From an uncultured Clostridia bacterium (GTDB lineage Bacteria > Bacillota > Clostridia > Peptostreptococcales > Anaerovoracaceae), in assembly GCA_946541285.1 (NCBI GenBank), contig CAMNJG010000127.1, forward strand, positions 1 through 5,109: a DNA stretch of 5,109 bases. The letters run 5' to 3'. Below the pieces are notes generated by a model. That model saw nothing but the letters and a program-made list of their open reading frames with translations. It made no database searches and was not told the origin of the DNA. Below are positions 1 to 5,109 of this stretch, piece by piece; position 1 is the stretch's first letter; each line of letters begins with the position of its first letter. The translations under genes were made by a program, and so were the position numbers.

Positions 1-81
1 GGAAGATCATTCCTCCGTTTTCCGGAACTGCCCTGGTTTTGTTTCATGACAGGATGGCGCAAACGAACTGTCTCTGAAGTT
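1..81 (-). other. Downstream gap at the window edge, possible start of another gene
   Basis: No terminator hairpin with a T-run follows the acidic-protein gene, so its transcript may run on past the window. On the minus strand an open frame begins at an ATG (47-45), reading MKQNQGSSGKRRNDL to the edge, but lacks a good ribbon of purines before it. A GGAGG (16-12) lies one base before another ATG (10-8), which is too tight for that ATG but could serve a start just outside the window. Either would make a third gene in the unit. The evidence is too short to choose. Confidence 0.25.
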
Positions 82-663
82 TTAAAAAGAATCGACATGA
101 CCGTCAAGAATATCTGCCAGACGGGCTTTCAGGGATTCTGCTCCCTCTGAATCATACTCGATTTCCGGCTGAACCTCTCCGTTGTTTCCGGAGCCCTCCG
201 GCAGTCCTTCCTTTGCCAGAATCTCCGTCACTTCGGTTTTGGATCGCTCGACCGTATTATAGAATTCATTGATTCCGTAGGCATCGGTCATCATGCTGAA
301 AAACGCCTTCTGCTGCTGGTCGAGAAGCTGTTCTGTCCCTTCCTGCGCGGCTTCTTCCTCCCGGAAAATGGATTCGACGCTGTTTTCAAGTTTTTTCCGG
401 TCGATATCGTTTTCAACCAGTTTCAGTAGATCCTCGATGGTATCAATCCGCGTATCCAGATCCGGCCAGGGATCAAAATCCGCGTTATAAAAGTCACTGC
501 TGAAAAAATCTCCGATCATCTGAAAAGCACAGTCAAGCTTTTCCCTGCCCTGCAGATTCTTTATTTTCTCCATTGTTTCTTCCAGCGTATCCTGATAATA
601 CAGGTACTGCCGGACTCTCGGTTTCAGATTCTCCACCCATTTGCATACATGATCTGCTATCAT
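82..663 (-). CDS. Hypothetical acidic protein, cytoplasmic, family not recognised
   Basis: I do not recognise this protein. From the chosen ATG it has 193 residues (195 if the ATG two codons upstream is used). It is rich in Glu and Asp, has no signal peptide and no hydrophobic segment long enough to cross a membrane, and reads as mostly helical. A charged helical stretch at about 72-118 (from DTRIDTIEDLLKLV through the EEEAAQEG run) could form a coiled coil or an interaction surface. A Gly/Asn/Glu-rich loop (about 152-168) separates it from a short C-terminal amphipathic helix (SLKARLADILD). Two cysteines, near residues 7 and 45, are not arranged as a metal site. The gene begins 27 bases after the zinc-ribbon/YARHG gene with no terminator between them, so the two are probably co-transcribed and may act together, perhaps at the inner face of the membrane. 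That link rests only on position. Codon use and the coherent start signal support a real gene. Confidence 0.78.
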   Translation of the reverse strand: MIADHVCKWVENLKPRVRQYLYYQDTLEETMEKIKNLQGREKLDCAFQMIGDFFSSDFYNADFDPWPDLDTRIDTIEDLLKLVENDIDRKKLENSVESIFREEEAAQEGTEQLLDQQQKAFFSMMTDAYGINEFYNTVERSKTEVTEILAKEGLPEGSGNNGEVQPEIEYDSEGAESLKARLADILDGHVDSF

Positions 664-669
664 CGTCAT

Positions 670-676
670 CCCTTCT
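670..676 (-). promoter_or_regulatory. Ribosome-binding site that decides the start of the acidic-protein gene
   Basis: AGAAGGG directly abuts the first ATG of the reading frame (667-669), which is too close for normal initiation. It is 6 bases from the second in-frame ATG (661-663), a normal distance. This favours the second ATG as the true start and shortens the protein by two residues (Met-Thr). The match to the anti-Shine-Dalgarno sequence is only moderate. Confidence 0.5.
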
Positions 677-690
677 TTTCTGCCTGATCA

Positions 691-1776
691 TTACAGGTAT
701 CCATGAGCCTGTTCATAGGCTTTAATTGTCTGAATATTCTTTTTTTCGTAGCTGTTCAGTACATTTTCATTAAATGAAGATGCGGCAACAGTCGGTGTAT
801 ACCAGGAACAGCCGTCGAAATAGGACTGCAGATCATCCCGCTCGAACATTCTCCCATGTCTCGCGTAAATCTCATTCCTCGCGATACAGCACTGCCATCT
901 GGAAAGACCATTCAGCTCCGAAGACGAAATATAGCGTGAACTGCTGTCCGGAATTATATAACCGGCATCCGATACAGATGGTGCTGAAGGTGTGGAAGTC
1001 TCCGGTTCCGGCGTACCTGAATTCGACGGAGGCGCCTCAACATTATACGTATAGTTGTTGTAAGTATTGGAAGTTGTGTTTCCGGAATCCGATGAAGAAT
1101 CTGACGGAGCTGAAGATTCTGCAGCCACCTGCTTCTGACTGTTATACTCACTGATGGTCACAAACTGATGATCGATCAGCTCTCTCAGATCCTCCGCAGA
1201 ATTCTGCGACAGGAGACGGCTTTTTCCTTCGATAAGCACCAGTTTCTTTGTTCTCTGCAGATCGTCGTCTGATGTTCTTTCCAGCTGGTTGATGATGCCA
1301 TCAGGATCCGTAGTCCTGTCATAGATTTTTTCCATATCCGGAGTAAAAATCAATGCTGTCGCCCTGTAGCCGGAATTTCCCCTGGAAATGTCTTCAAACT
1401 CAATACGGACACCATCATTATAGGCAGTTTTTACTGAATCTCCATCATCACGGACAAGCCCATACTCAGCAATCAGCTCGTCATATGTCATATCTTCAGG
1501 ATCCGGCGTTCTGTTGTGCAGGAGCCAGAACATGATCCCCAGCACTGCCAGAAGAAGAAGAATGATAACCACAATCACTGCAATCCCGGAAAAGGAACCT
1601 TTCGATGATGCCGCAACAGATTCTGACCGGTATCCCGAAGGGGAGGCAGCCTGCCCATAACCGTTCTGCCTGCCCGGATCACGAGGATAACCGTCATTGT
1701 ACGACAGCTGCTCACCACAATATGGACAAAAAGTATCAGATTCTCTGATGTCTCTTCCGCAGTTCGTGCATTTCAT
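691..1776 (-). CDS. Zinc-ribbon, single-pass membrane protein with extracellular YARHG domain
   Basis: The 361-residue protein is built of recognisable parts. An N-terminal zinc ribbon has Cys3, Cys6, Cys17 and Cys20 in two CxxC knuckles. A Gly/Ser/Tyr/Pro-rich linker follows (about 24-60), then one strongly hydrophobic helix (about 63-86). An unassigned acidic region spans about 91-215 and a Ser/Thr/Asn/Pro-rich low-complexity linker spans about 216-280. The C-terminal YARHG domain (about 281-356) has RNEIYARHG (300-308), F311, the YFDGCSWY segment and the NSYEKKNIQTIKAYE ending. The expected topology is ribbon inside, YARHG outside the cell, in the family of zinc-ribbon membrane proteins of Clostridia whose function is unknown; binding of a wall or surface ligand is only a guess. 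GAGG at 1782-1785 lies 5 bases before the ATG. It has its own candidate promoter and is followed after 27 bases by the acidic-protein gene. The domain calls are firm; the role is not. Confidence 0.9.
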   Translation of the reverse strand: MKCTNCGRDIRESDTFCPYCGEQLSYNDGYPRDPGRQNGYGQAASPSGYRSESVAASSKGSFSGIAVIVVIILLLLAVLGIMFWLLHNRTPDPEDMTYDELIAEYGLVRDDGDSVKTAYNDGVRIEFEDISRGNSGYRATALIFTPDMEKIYDRTTDPDGIINQLERTSDDDLQRTKKLVLIEGKSRLLSQNSAEDLRELIDHQFVTISEYNSQKQVAAESSAPSDSSSDSGNTTSNTYNNYTYNVEAPPSNSGTPEPETSTPSAPSVSDAGYIIPDSSSRYISSSELNGLSRWQCCIARNEIYARHGRMFERDDLQSYFDGCSWYTPTVAASSFNENVLNSYEKKNIQTIKAYEQAHGYL

Positions 1777-1832
1777 AACGACCTCATTTCAAAACCATGA
1801 TTCAAATATGCAGATCATTCCGCTTTGTCCCG

Positions 1833-1864
1833 ATCGCAGAGCGATTTACGGATGAAGCTGCGAT
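1833..1864 (-). other. Leader region with two competing stem pairings
   Basis: ATCGCAG (1833-1839) can pair with CTGCGAT (1858-1864) as a 7-base-pair stem with an 18-base loop. Its ATCGC part can instead pair with the nearer GCGAT (1841-1845) as a tight 5-base-pair hairpin with a 3-base loop. The two structures exclude each other. The element would be inside the mRNA leader of the zinc-ribbon/YARHG gene. No T-run follows either stem in the minus direction, so this is not a terminator/antiterminator pair of the usual kind. Function is unknown. Confidence 0.3.
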
Positions 1865-1890
1865 TTTCTGATGTGCCTGACTGATATGAT

Positions 1891-1921
1891 AGTATACAAA
1901 TTATTGTATCACATTTGTAAA
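1891..1921 (-). promoter_or_regulatory. Candidate promoter of the zinc-ribbon/YARHG gene, with overlapping dyads
   Basis: This AT-rich stretch directly follows the nitroreductase-like gene. On the minus strand it offers an extended -10 TGATACAAT (1911-1903), and alternatively a -10 TATACT (1896-1891) with a poor -35 such as TTACAA (1920-1915) 18 bases upstream, or TTTACA at 19. Either choice gives a leader of roughly 105-120 bases. Two dyads overlap these elements: TACAAAT/ATTTGTA (1895-1901 and 1913-1919, 11 bases apart) and ATACAA/TTGTAT (1894-1899 and 1904-1909). They could form an operator, but AT-rich symmetry also arises by chance. The exact promoter is an inference. Confidence 0.5.
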
Positions 1922-1928
1922 AAACAAT

Positions 1929-2645
1929 CTATACGATTTCTGATCCGGAATGATAAGCACCGCCATTGCCAAAATCAAACCAGCCTCCCGAACTTTCCAC
2001 GAAATGCCTCTTGGCAATGCCCAGATCCACCAGGTCCATTACATAATCGTCCGGGACCTCTGCTGTCAGAATCCCTCCGGAAAAGCGGAAAAACGGCTTC
2101 TGACGATTCATCGCACTGGGAGCTTTCACAACCGCGTCCATCGCATGCATGATCCATTCCGGGATCTCCGTATCCCCCTCGATCATTTCCTGCGGTTTCT
2201 TGACACTCATCCGGATCATGCTCCGGACTGTTTTTTCGGGAACATCCTGCACTCCGACATTTCCAACGATCAGTACACAGACCAGTGTCTCGTTGTCATC
2301 TTCTGTAAAAACACTGCGGTCCATCGTGCCGGCCACCCAGCAGGTGCCGTAATTCCGGTCTACCAGGTCCAGCACCAGTCCTTCTCCATAATAGCCGATC
2401 TTCTCTTTCAGGTTGGATAGATTGGAGGGACCTTTCATCAATATGACACTTGTCGCGTGATGAATAAACCCTTTTGTGTATTTTTTGCTGGCAAATGCTT
2501 CTTCCGCATGGGTCTCCAGAAAAAGCGTCAGTCCTGTCTTTTTATTAATGTCCTGTATCAGACTGTTAATTTCCCTGATTTCAGCTTCGTCCAGCGGTTC
2601 TCCATAGGTTCTTCTGGAAAGCCTTTTCAGTATGGCTTCTCTCAT
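1929..2645 (-). CDS. Nitroreductase-like flavoprotein, TM1586 type
   Basis: The 238-residue protein resembles the small nitroreductase-superfamily branch typified by Thermotoga TM1586, in which a single chain holds two halves of the fold and probably binds FMN. Visible family traits are the N-terminal RRTYGEPL (11-18), the central GYYGEGLVLDLVDRNYGTCWVAG block (84-106), where the GE-hydrophobic helix precedes a conserved Cys-Trp, the APSAMNRQP-type motif as APSAMNRQKP (175-184), and the C-terminal DLGIAKRHF followed by a GGWFDFGNGG tail. No signal peptide or membrane helix is seen. The ATG is preceded by GGAGG at 2656-2660 with a slightly long 10-base gap. The gene follows the phosphoesterase by 38 bases with no terminator between them. 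The physiological substrate is unknown; many such proteins are annotated as nitroreductases without a demonstrated reaction. No convincing terminator follows the TAG stop. Confidence 0.87.
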   Translation of the reverse strand: MREAILKRLSRRTYGEPLDEAEIREINSLIQDINKKTGLTLFLETHAEEAFASKKYTKGFIHHATSVILMKGPSNLSNLKEKIGYYGEGLVLDLVDRNYGTCWVAGTMDRSVFTEDDNETLVCVLIVGNVGVQDVPEKTVRSMIRMSVKKPQEMIEGDTEIPEWIMHAMDAVVKAPSAMNRQKPFFRFSGGILTAEVPDDYVMDLVDLGIAKRHFVESSGGWFDFGNGGAYHSGSEIV

Positions 2646-2683
2646 CTGTCAAAAACCTCCGTACAAATCCACACGACTGCCTG

Positions 2684-3592
2684 TTAGTATCTATCATATT
2701 CTTTTTCCGTAAAGTCTTCAATCCGGACAGGTTCCTTCATGACATTTCTTTTGACATAAATCATCCCGTCCTGCCTCGTCTGCAGATTCCAGCTGACGAG
2801 GGACAGTTCCCCAAAGGTCAGCTCAATACAGGTAATTCCCCGTGGATGAATCGCGCATCCAGTATTGAAATAAGCCACTTCTTCCGGATTCGACAGACGC
2901 GGGTGGTGCGTATGCCCGCAAATCAGCATCAGATTATTGTTTTCCAGCCATTTCCGGTAAACTTTTTCCCGCCTGGCCTGTTTGTAACGGTTTTTGGTCG
3001 GATTGGCAGTATAGTGGAATCCGGCTTTATGAATAAAACGCCACAGATAACGATTGACAAACATCGCTGCCGGCGCCAGATAATCATTGACGAGTTCTCC
3101 CTGATGTCCATGAGTTACCAGGATTTCCCTTCCATCCGGATCATATACAAACGTCACCGCTTCTACCGGCCTGATTCCCGGCAGGATTTCCGTCACTTCA
3201 CCCAGAAATTCATCATACGTGTTTTCCATGTATTTTCCAGCAAAACCAGGCTTCACAATCTGATTATTATGGTTTCCGGAAATCATGATCAGCCTGTCAC
3301 TCTTCAGAAAATCACGAAGCTGCTCAAAAACAGTCGGATGCGCGCGTACAATATACCGGTAGTCGGACACCTCCCACAACTCATCGCCATCACCAATCTC
3401 AACATAAGTATAACCGACACTGTAATAATAATGAAGAGCGTGTTCATAAAGCAGGCGGTTTTGTCCAAATTCGTCGCTGACACTGTTATCGCCCCGGTGA
3501 ATATCCGACATGAAAACAATCTGCGAATGATCATCGATATGGATCTTTTCAGAAGTCCGGTGAAGCTGATCCAGTCTCTTCGCGGTAAACAT
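2684..3592 (-). CDS. Calcineurin-like metallophosphoesterase, LpxH-like layout
   Basis: The 302-residue cytoplasmic protein, with no signal peptide or membrane segment, should hydrolyse a phosphoester using a two-metal centre; the substrate is not known. The metallophosphoesterase motifs appear in order: D-x-H as SDIHRGD (D30, H32), GD as GDGDELWE (D68), GNH as GNHNN (N107, H108), a histidine motif THGHQGE (H161, H163), and the terminal CGHTHHP (H227, H229). The GDxxEW-like second motif and the spacing recall the UDP-2,3-diacylglucosamine hydrolase (LpxH) branch, but a Gram-positive host would not make lipid A, so an LpxH role is unlikely. The usual acidic residue after GNH is Asn109 here. 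The start is supported by GGAGG (3599-3603), 6 bases upstream of the ATG. It lies behind the glyA terminator and 38 bases ahead of the nitroreductase-like gene, with which it is probably co-transcribed. Metal-dependent phosphoesterase activity is a confident family inference; the pathway is not. Confidence 0.9.
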   Translation of the reverse strand: MFTAKRLDQLHRTSEKIHIDDHSQIVFMSDIHRGDNSVSDEFGQNRLLYEHALHYYYSVGYTYVEIGDGDELWEVSDYRYIVRAHPTVFEQLRDFLKSDRLIMISGNHNNQIVKPGFAGKYMENTYDEFLGEVTEILPGIRPVEAVTFVYDPDGREILVTHGHQGELVNDYLAPAAMFVNRYLWRFIHKAGFHYTANPTKNRYKQARREKVYRKWLENNNLMLICGHTHHPRLSNPEEVAYFNTGCAIHPRGITCIELTFGELSLVSWNLQTRQDGMIYVKRNVMKEPVRIEDFTEKEYDRY

Positions 3593-3620
3593 AAGATACC
3601 TCCCCCGGAAAATCTCAACC

Positions 3621-3648
3621 GTTTCCTGTCAGCAGGCCAGCAGGAAAC
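3621..3648 (-). other. Inverted repeat in the leader of the phosphoesterase gene
   Basis: GTTTCCTG (3621-3628) and CAGGAAAC (3641-3648) form a perfect 8-base-pair inverted repeat around a 12-base loop. The loop and right arm hold a direct repeat of CAGCAGG (3630-3636 and 3638-3644). It lies 28 bases before the phosphoesterase start codon and just upstream of its GGAGG ribosome-binding site. It could be an mRNA leader hairpin or a dyad operator. No convincing -35/-10 pair was found in 3593-3680, so the promoter of the downstream unit remains unplaced. Confidence 0.4.
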
Positions 3649-3662
3649 AGGCATCTCTCTGC

Positions 3663-3677
3663 TCTGCCCCCGGCAGA
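3663..3677 (-). other. Short GC-rich hairpin after the glyA terminator
   Basis: TCTGCC-CCC-GGCAGA on the plus strand forms a perfect 6-base-pair stem with a 3-base loop. It starts only three bases after the T-run of the glyA terminator. It has no T-run of its own and lies in the region that should hold the promoter or leader of the phosphoesterase gene. Its role is unknown; it might back up termination or be part of a leader. Confidence 0.4.
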
Positions 3678-3680
3678 TAC

Positions 3681-3705
3681 AAAAATGCGCCGGATTCCCC
3701 GGCGC
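3681..3705 (-). terminator. Rho-independent terminator of glyA
   Basis: On the minus strand, GCGCCGG, a five-base loop (GGAAT) and CCGGCGC form a perfect 7-base-pair GC-rich stem, followed by one A and then TTTTT. The stem begins 77 bases after the glyA stop codon. The opposite strand has no T-run after the hairpin, so the terminator acts in the direction of glyA. It separates glyA from the downstream phosphoesterase gene, though partial read-through cannot be excluded. Confidence 0.88.
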
Positions 3706-3781
3706 TGTATACTCCGATAAATTCCTCCGCCCGAAAGCATGCCGGACCGGGACAGATTACTGAGGCCCCGGACGCAGGACA

Positions 3782-5023
3782 TCAGACATAAAGAGGATTC
3801 GCATCTGTCAGTTCTCTGACAATCCCTCTGGCTTCTTCGAGCTTTCTCTCATCATCCGGATGATCCAGTACCAGGGCAATCGCTTCCACCGTTTTTCTGA
3901 CTTCCTCTTCCCTGAAGCCTCTGGAAGTCATGGCCGGCGTTCCCAGGCGCAGGCCGCTGGTCACAAACGGACTCTGCGGGTCATTTGGAACCGTATTTTT
4001 GTTTGTCGTAATATTGGCCAGATCCAGCAGATGCTCTGCCTGTTTCCCGGTCAGTCCCTTGCTGACAAGGTTGACCAGCACCAGATGATTGTCCGTGCCT
4101 CCGGAAACAAGGTCAAATCCCTTTGACAGGAGACTCTCGGCCAGCACCTGCGCATTTTTGACAACCTGTCCGATATATTCTTTAAACTCCGGCTGGGCTG
4201 CTTCATGGAAGCAGACGGCTTTTCCGGCAATCACATGCATCAGCGGGCCTCCCTGCAGTCCCGGGAAAATGGCCTTGTCGACCGCTTTCGCATACTCTTC
4301 GGTACAGAGGATCGCACCACCTCTCGGGCCTCTGAGCGTCTTATGGGTGGTTGTCGTCACAATCTGACAGTTTTCTACAGGATTCGGATGATAGCCTGTC
4401 GCGACCAGTCCCGCGATATGTGCCATATCACACATGAGAATCGCGCCGACTTCATCCGCGATTTCGCGGAATTTCGCGGAATCGATCACCCTTGGATACG
4501 CGCTGGCGCCGCAGATGATCAGTTTCGGTTTTGTTTCCTTCGCCAGTCTCCTGACCTCATCAAAATTGATCCGTTCCGTTTCAGGATCAATACCGTAGGA
4601 TACGAAATGATAGGATTTCCCGGAAAAATTGACCGGCGAACCATGCGTCAGATGTCCCCCGTTGGAAAGATCCATTCCCAGTACAGTATCCCCATAATTC
4701 AGGACCGCCTGGTACACACCAACATTGGCATTCGCGCCACTGTGAGGCTGCACATTCGCGTGGTCCGCGCCGAAAAGTGCCGTCAGCCGGTCCCTGGCCA
4801 GAGTTTCCACCTCATCGACGAATTCACATCCTCCATAATACCGTTTTCCCGGATATCCTTCCGCATATTTATTCGTCAGTACACTGCCGACAGCTTCCAT
4901 GACTGCAGGACTTACAAAGTTTTCTGACGCGATCATCTCAATCTTTGACCTCTGCCGGTCTTCTTCCCGTTTCAGGCTCGCGGCGATAGCCGGATCGATT
5001 TTTTCAACGTAATGGTAATCCAT
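3782..5023 (-). CDS. glyA: Serine hydroxymethyltransferase
   Basis: This cytoplasmic PLP enzyme interconverts serine plus tetrahydrofolate with glycine plus 5,10-methylenetetrahydrofolate, the main source of one-carbon units for purine, thymidylate and methionine synthesis. The 413-residue protein has the usual bacterial GlyA length and is complete. Visible signatures are IASENFVS (31-38), the YAEGYPGKRYYGG segment (53-65), the GGHLTHGSP loop (122-130) whose first His corresponds to the one that stacks on PLP, the PLP-contacting Asp199 in CDMAH, the Schiff-base lysine K228 in TTTTHKTLRGPRGG, and the substrate-carboxylate Arg359 in SGLRLGTPAMT. The ATG start is fixed by a strong AGGAGG at 5031-5036, 7 bases upstream. 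The gene ends in TGA and is followed by its own intrinsic terminator, so it is probably monocistronic or the last gene of its unit. No key residue is missing. The identification is secure from family motifs. Confidence 0.98.
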   Translation of the reverse strand: MDYHYVEKIDPAIAASLKREEDRQRSKIEMIASENFVSPAVMEAVGSVLTNKYAEGYPGKRYYGGCEFVDEVETLARDRLTALFGADHANVQPHSGANANVGVYQAVLNYGDTVLGMDLSNGGHLTHGSPVNFSGKSYHFVSYGIDPETERINFDEVRRLAKETKPKLIICGASAYPRVIDSAKFREIADEVGAILMCDMAHIAGLVATGYHPNPVENCQIVTTTTHKTLRGPRGGAILCTEEYAKAVDKAIFPGLQGGPLMHVIAGKAVCFHEAAQPEFKEYIGQVVKNAQVLAESLLSKGFDLVSGGTDNHLVLVNLVSKGLTGKQAEHLLDLANITTNKNTVPNDPQSPFVTSGLRLGTPAMTSRGFREEEVRKTVEAIALVLDHPDDERKLEEARGIVRELTDANPLYV

Positions 5024-5053
5024 TTACAATCCTCCTGTAGTATAAGGAATTTC

Positions 5054-5092
5054 TACGGAAAATGAAAATGCAGACAGTCATTTTCTTCCGTA
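5054..5092 (-). other. Bulged inverted repeat upstream of glyA
   Basis: The arms TACGGAA plus AATGA (5054-5065) and TCATT-TTC-TTCCGTA (5078-5092) can form a 12-base-pair stem with a 3-base bulge around a 12-base loop. It lies 31 bases before the glyA start codon. No T-run follows it in the glyA direction, so it does not look like a terminator of the preceding gene. It could be part of a leader structure or a protein-binding dyad. A smaller dyad, TCAAT-AC-ATTGA (5094-5105), sits next to it at the window edge. The promoter of glyA could not be placed, because only 86 bases upstream are present. Function is unknown. Confidence 0.4.
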
Positions 5093-5109
5093 CTCAATAC
5101 ATTGATAGA

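Noticed and set aside
1549..1562. A short GAA-type triplet run in the zinc-ribbon/YARHG gene
   Set aside because: It encodes the Leu run of the transmembrane helix and is too short to suggest a phase-variable tract.
1912..1950. A possible terminator for the nitroreductase-like gene, using the T-run just after its stop
   Set aside because: The only stem before the T-run is AATC/GATT, four weak base pairs, which is too little for an intrinsic terminator.
1950..2420. A 156-codon open frame on the plus strand, antisense to the nitroreductase-like gene
   Set aside because: It is the reverse complement of a conserved protein gene and shows no family motif or convincing ribosome-binding site.
2846..3763. 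A 305-codon open frame on the plus strand, antisense to the phosphoesterase gene
   Set aside because: It lies opposite a gene with clear metallophosphoesterase motifs, runs through the glyA terminator region, has no recognisable domain and a composition typical of a reverse-strand shadow.
4461..4480. A perfect tandem 10-base repeat (ATTTCGCGGA twice) inside glyA
   Set aside because: It encodes part of the conserved segment AKFREIADE, of normal length for the family, so it is a codon-level coincidence and not an inserted repeat.
4205..4927. A 240-codon open frame on the plus strand, antisense to glyA
   Set aside because: It mirrors the conserved glyA coding sequence, is rich in Arg, His and Ile as antisense shadows often are, and has no domain signal.
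5039..5044. TATACT on the minus strand just before the glyA ribosome-binding site, resembling a -10 element
   Set aside because: The transcript would begin inside or after the AGGAGG site, leaving no usable ribosome-binding site, and no good -35 is correctly spaced.
5004..5081. A possible 25-codon leader reading frame overlapping the glyA start on the minus strand
   Set aside because: Its ribosome-binding site is weak, the peptide (starting MTVCIFIFRRN) has no run of regulatory codons, and its length and position are easily due to chance.

Overview
The window carries five protein-coding genes, all on the minus strand, so transcription runs from high to low coordinates. The low-GC-Firmicute style Shine-Dalgarno sites, the zinc-ribbon/YARHG membrane protein, the TM1586-type nitroreductase-like protein and the moderate base composition point to a Gram-positive anaerobe of the class Clostridia, possibly Lachnospiraceae. 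This placement is inferred from protein character and not from a marker gene comparison.

Layout in the direction of transcription. (1) 5109-5024: the partial upstream region of glyA, with a bulged inverted repeat and a strong AGGAGG ribosome-binding site. (2) 5023-3782: glyA, a complete serine hydroxymethyltransferase. (3) 3781-3593: a 189-base gap with a clear intrinsic terminator for glyA (3705-3681), followed by two further hairpins before the next gene. (4) 3592-2684: a calcineurin-like metallophosphoesterase with LpxH-like layout. (5) 2645-1929: a TM1586-type nitroreductase-like protein, 38 bases behind the phosphoesterase and probably co-transcribed with it. (6) 1928-1777: a 152-base gap with an AT-rich candidate promoter, dyads overlapping it, and a leader with two competing pairings. 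(7) 1776-691: a zinc-ribbon / single transmembrane helix / YARHG-domain protein. (8) 663-82: an unrecognised acidic, probably cytoplasmic protein, 27 bases behind it. (9) 81-1: a short gap to the window edge with no terminator, where another gene may begin.

Read together, glyA is a housekeeping one-carbon gene closed off by its own terminator. The phosphoesterase and nitroreductase-like genes form a second transcription unit of unknown physiological role. The YARHG membrane protein and the acidic protein look like a third, and they are the least understood part of the window. Nothing here resembles a mobile element, CRISPR array, tRNA or rRNA, and no gene shows a frameshift or truncation. The most useful leads are the YARHG/acidic-protein pair and the structured intergenic regions; I do not see a complete, clearly new system.
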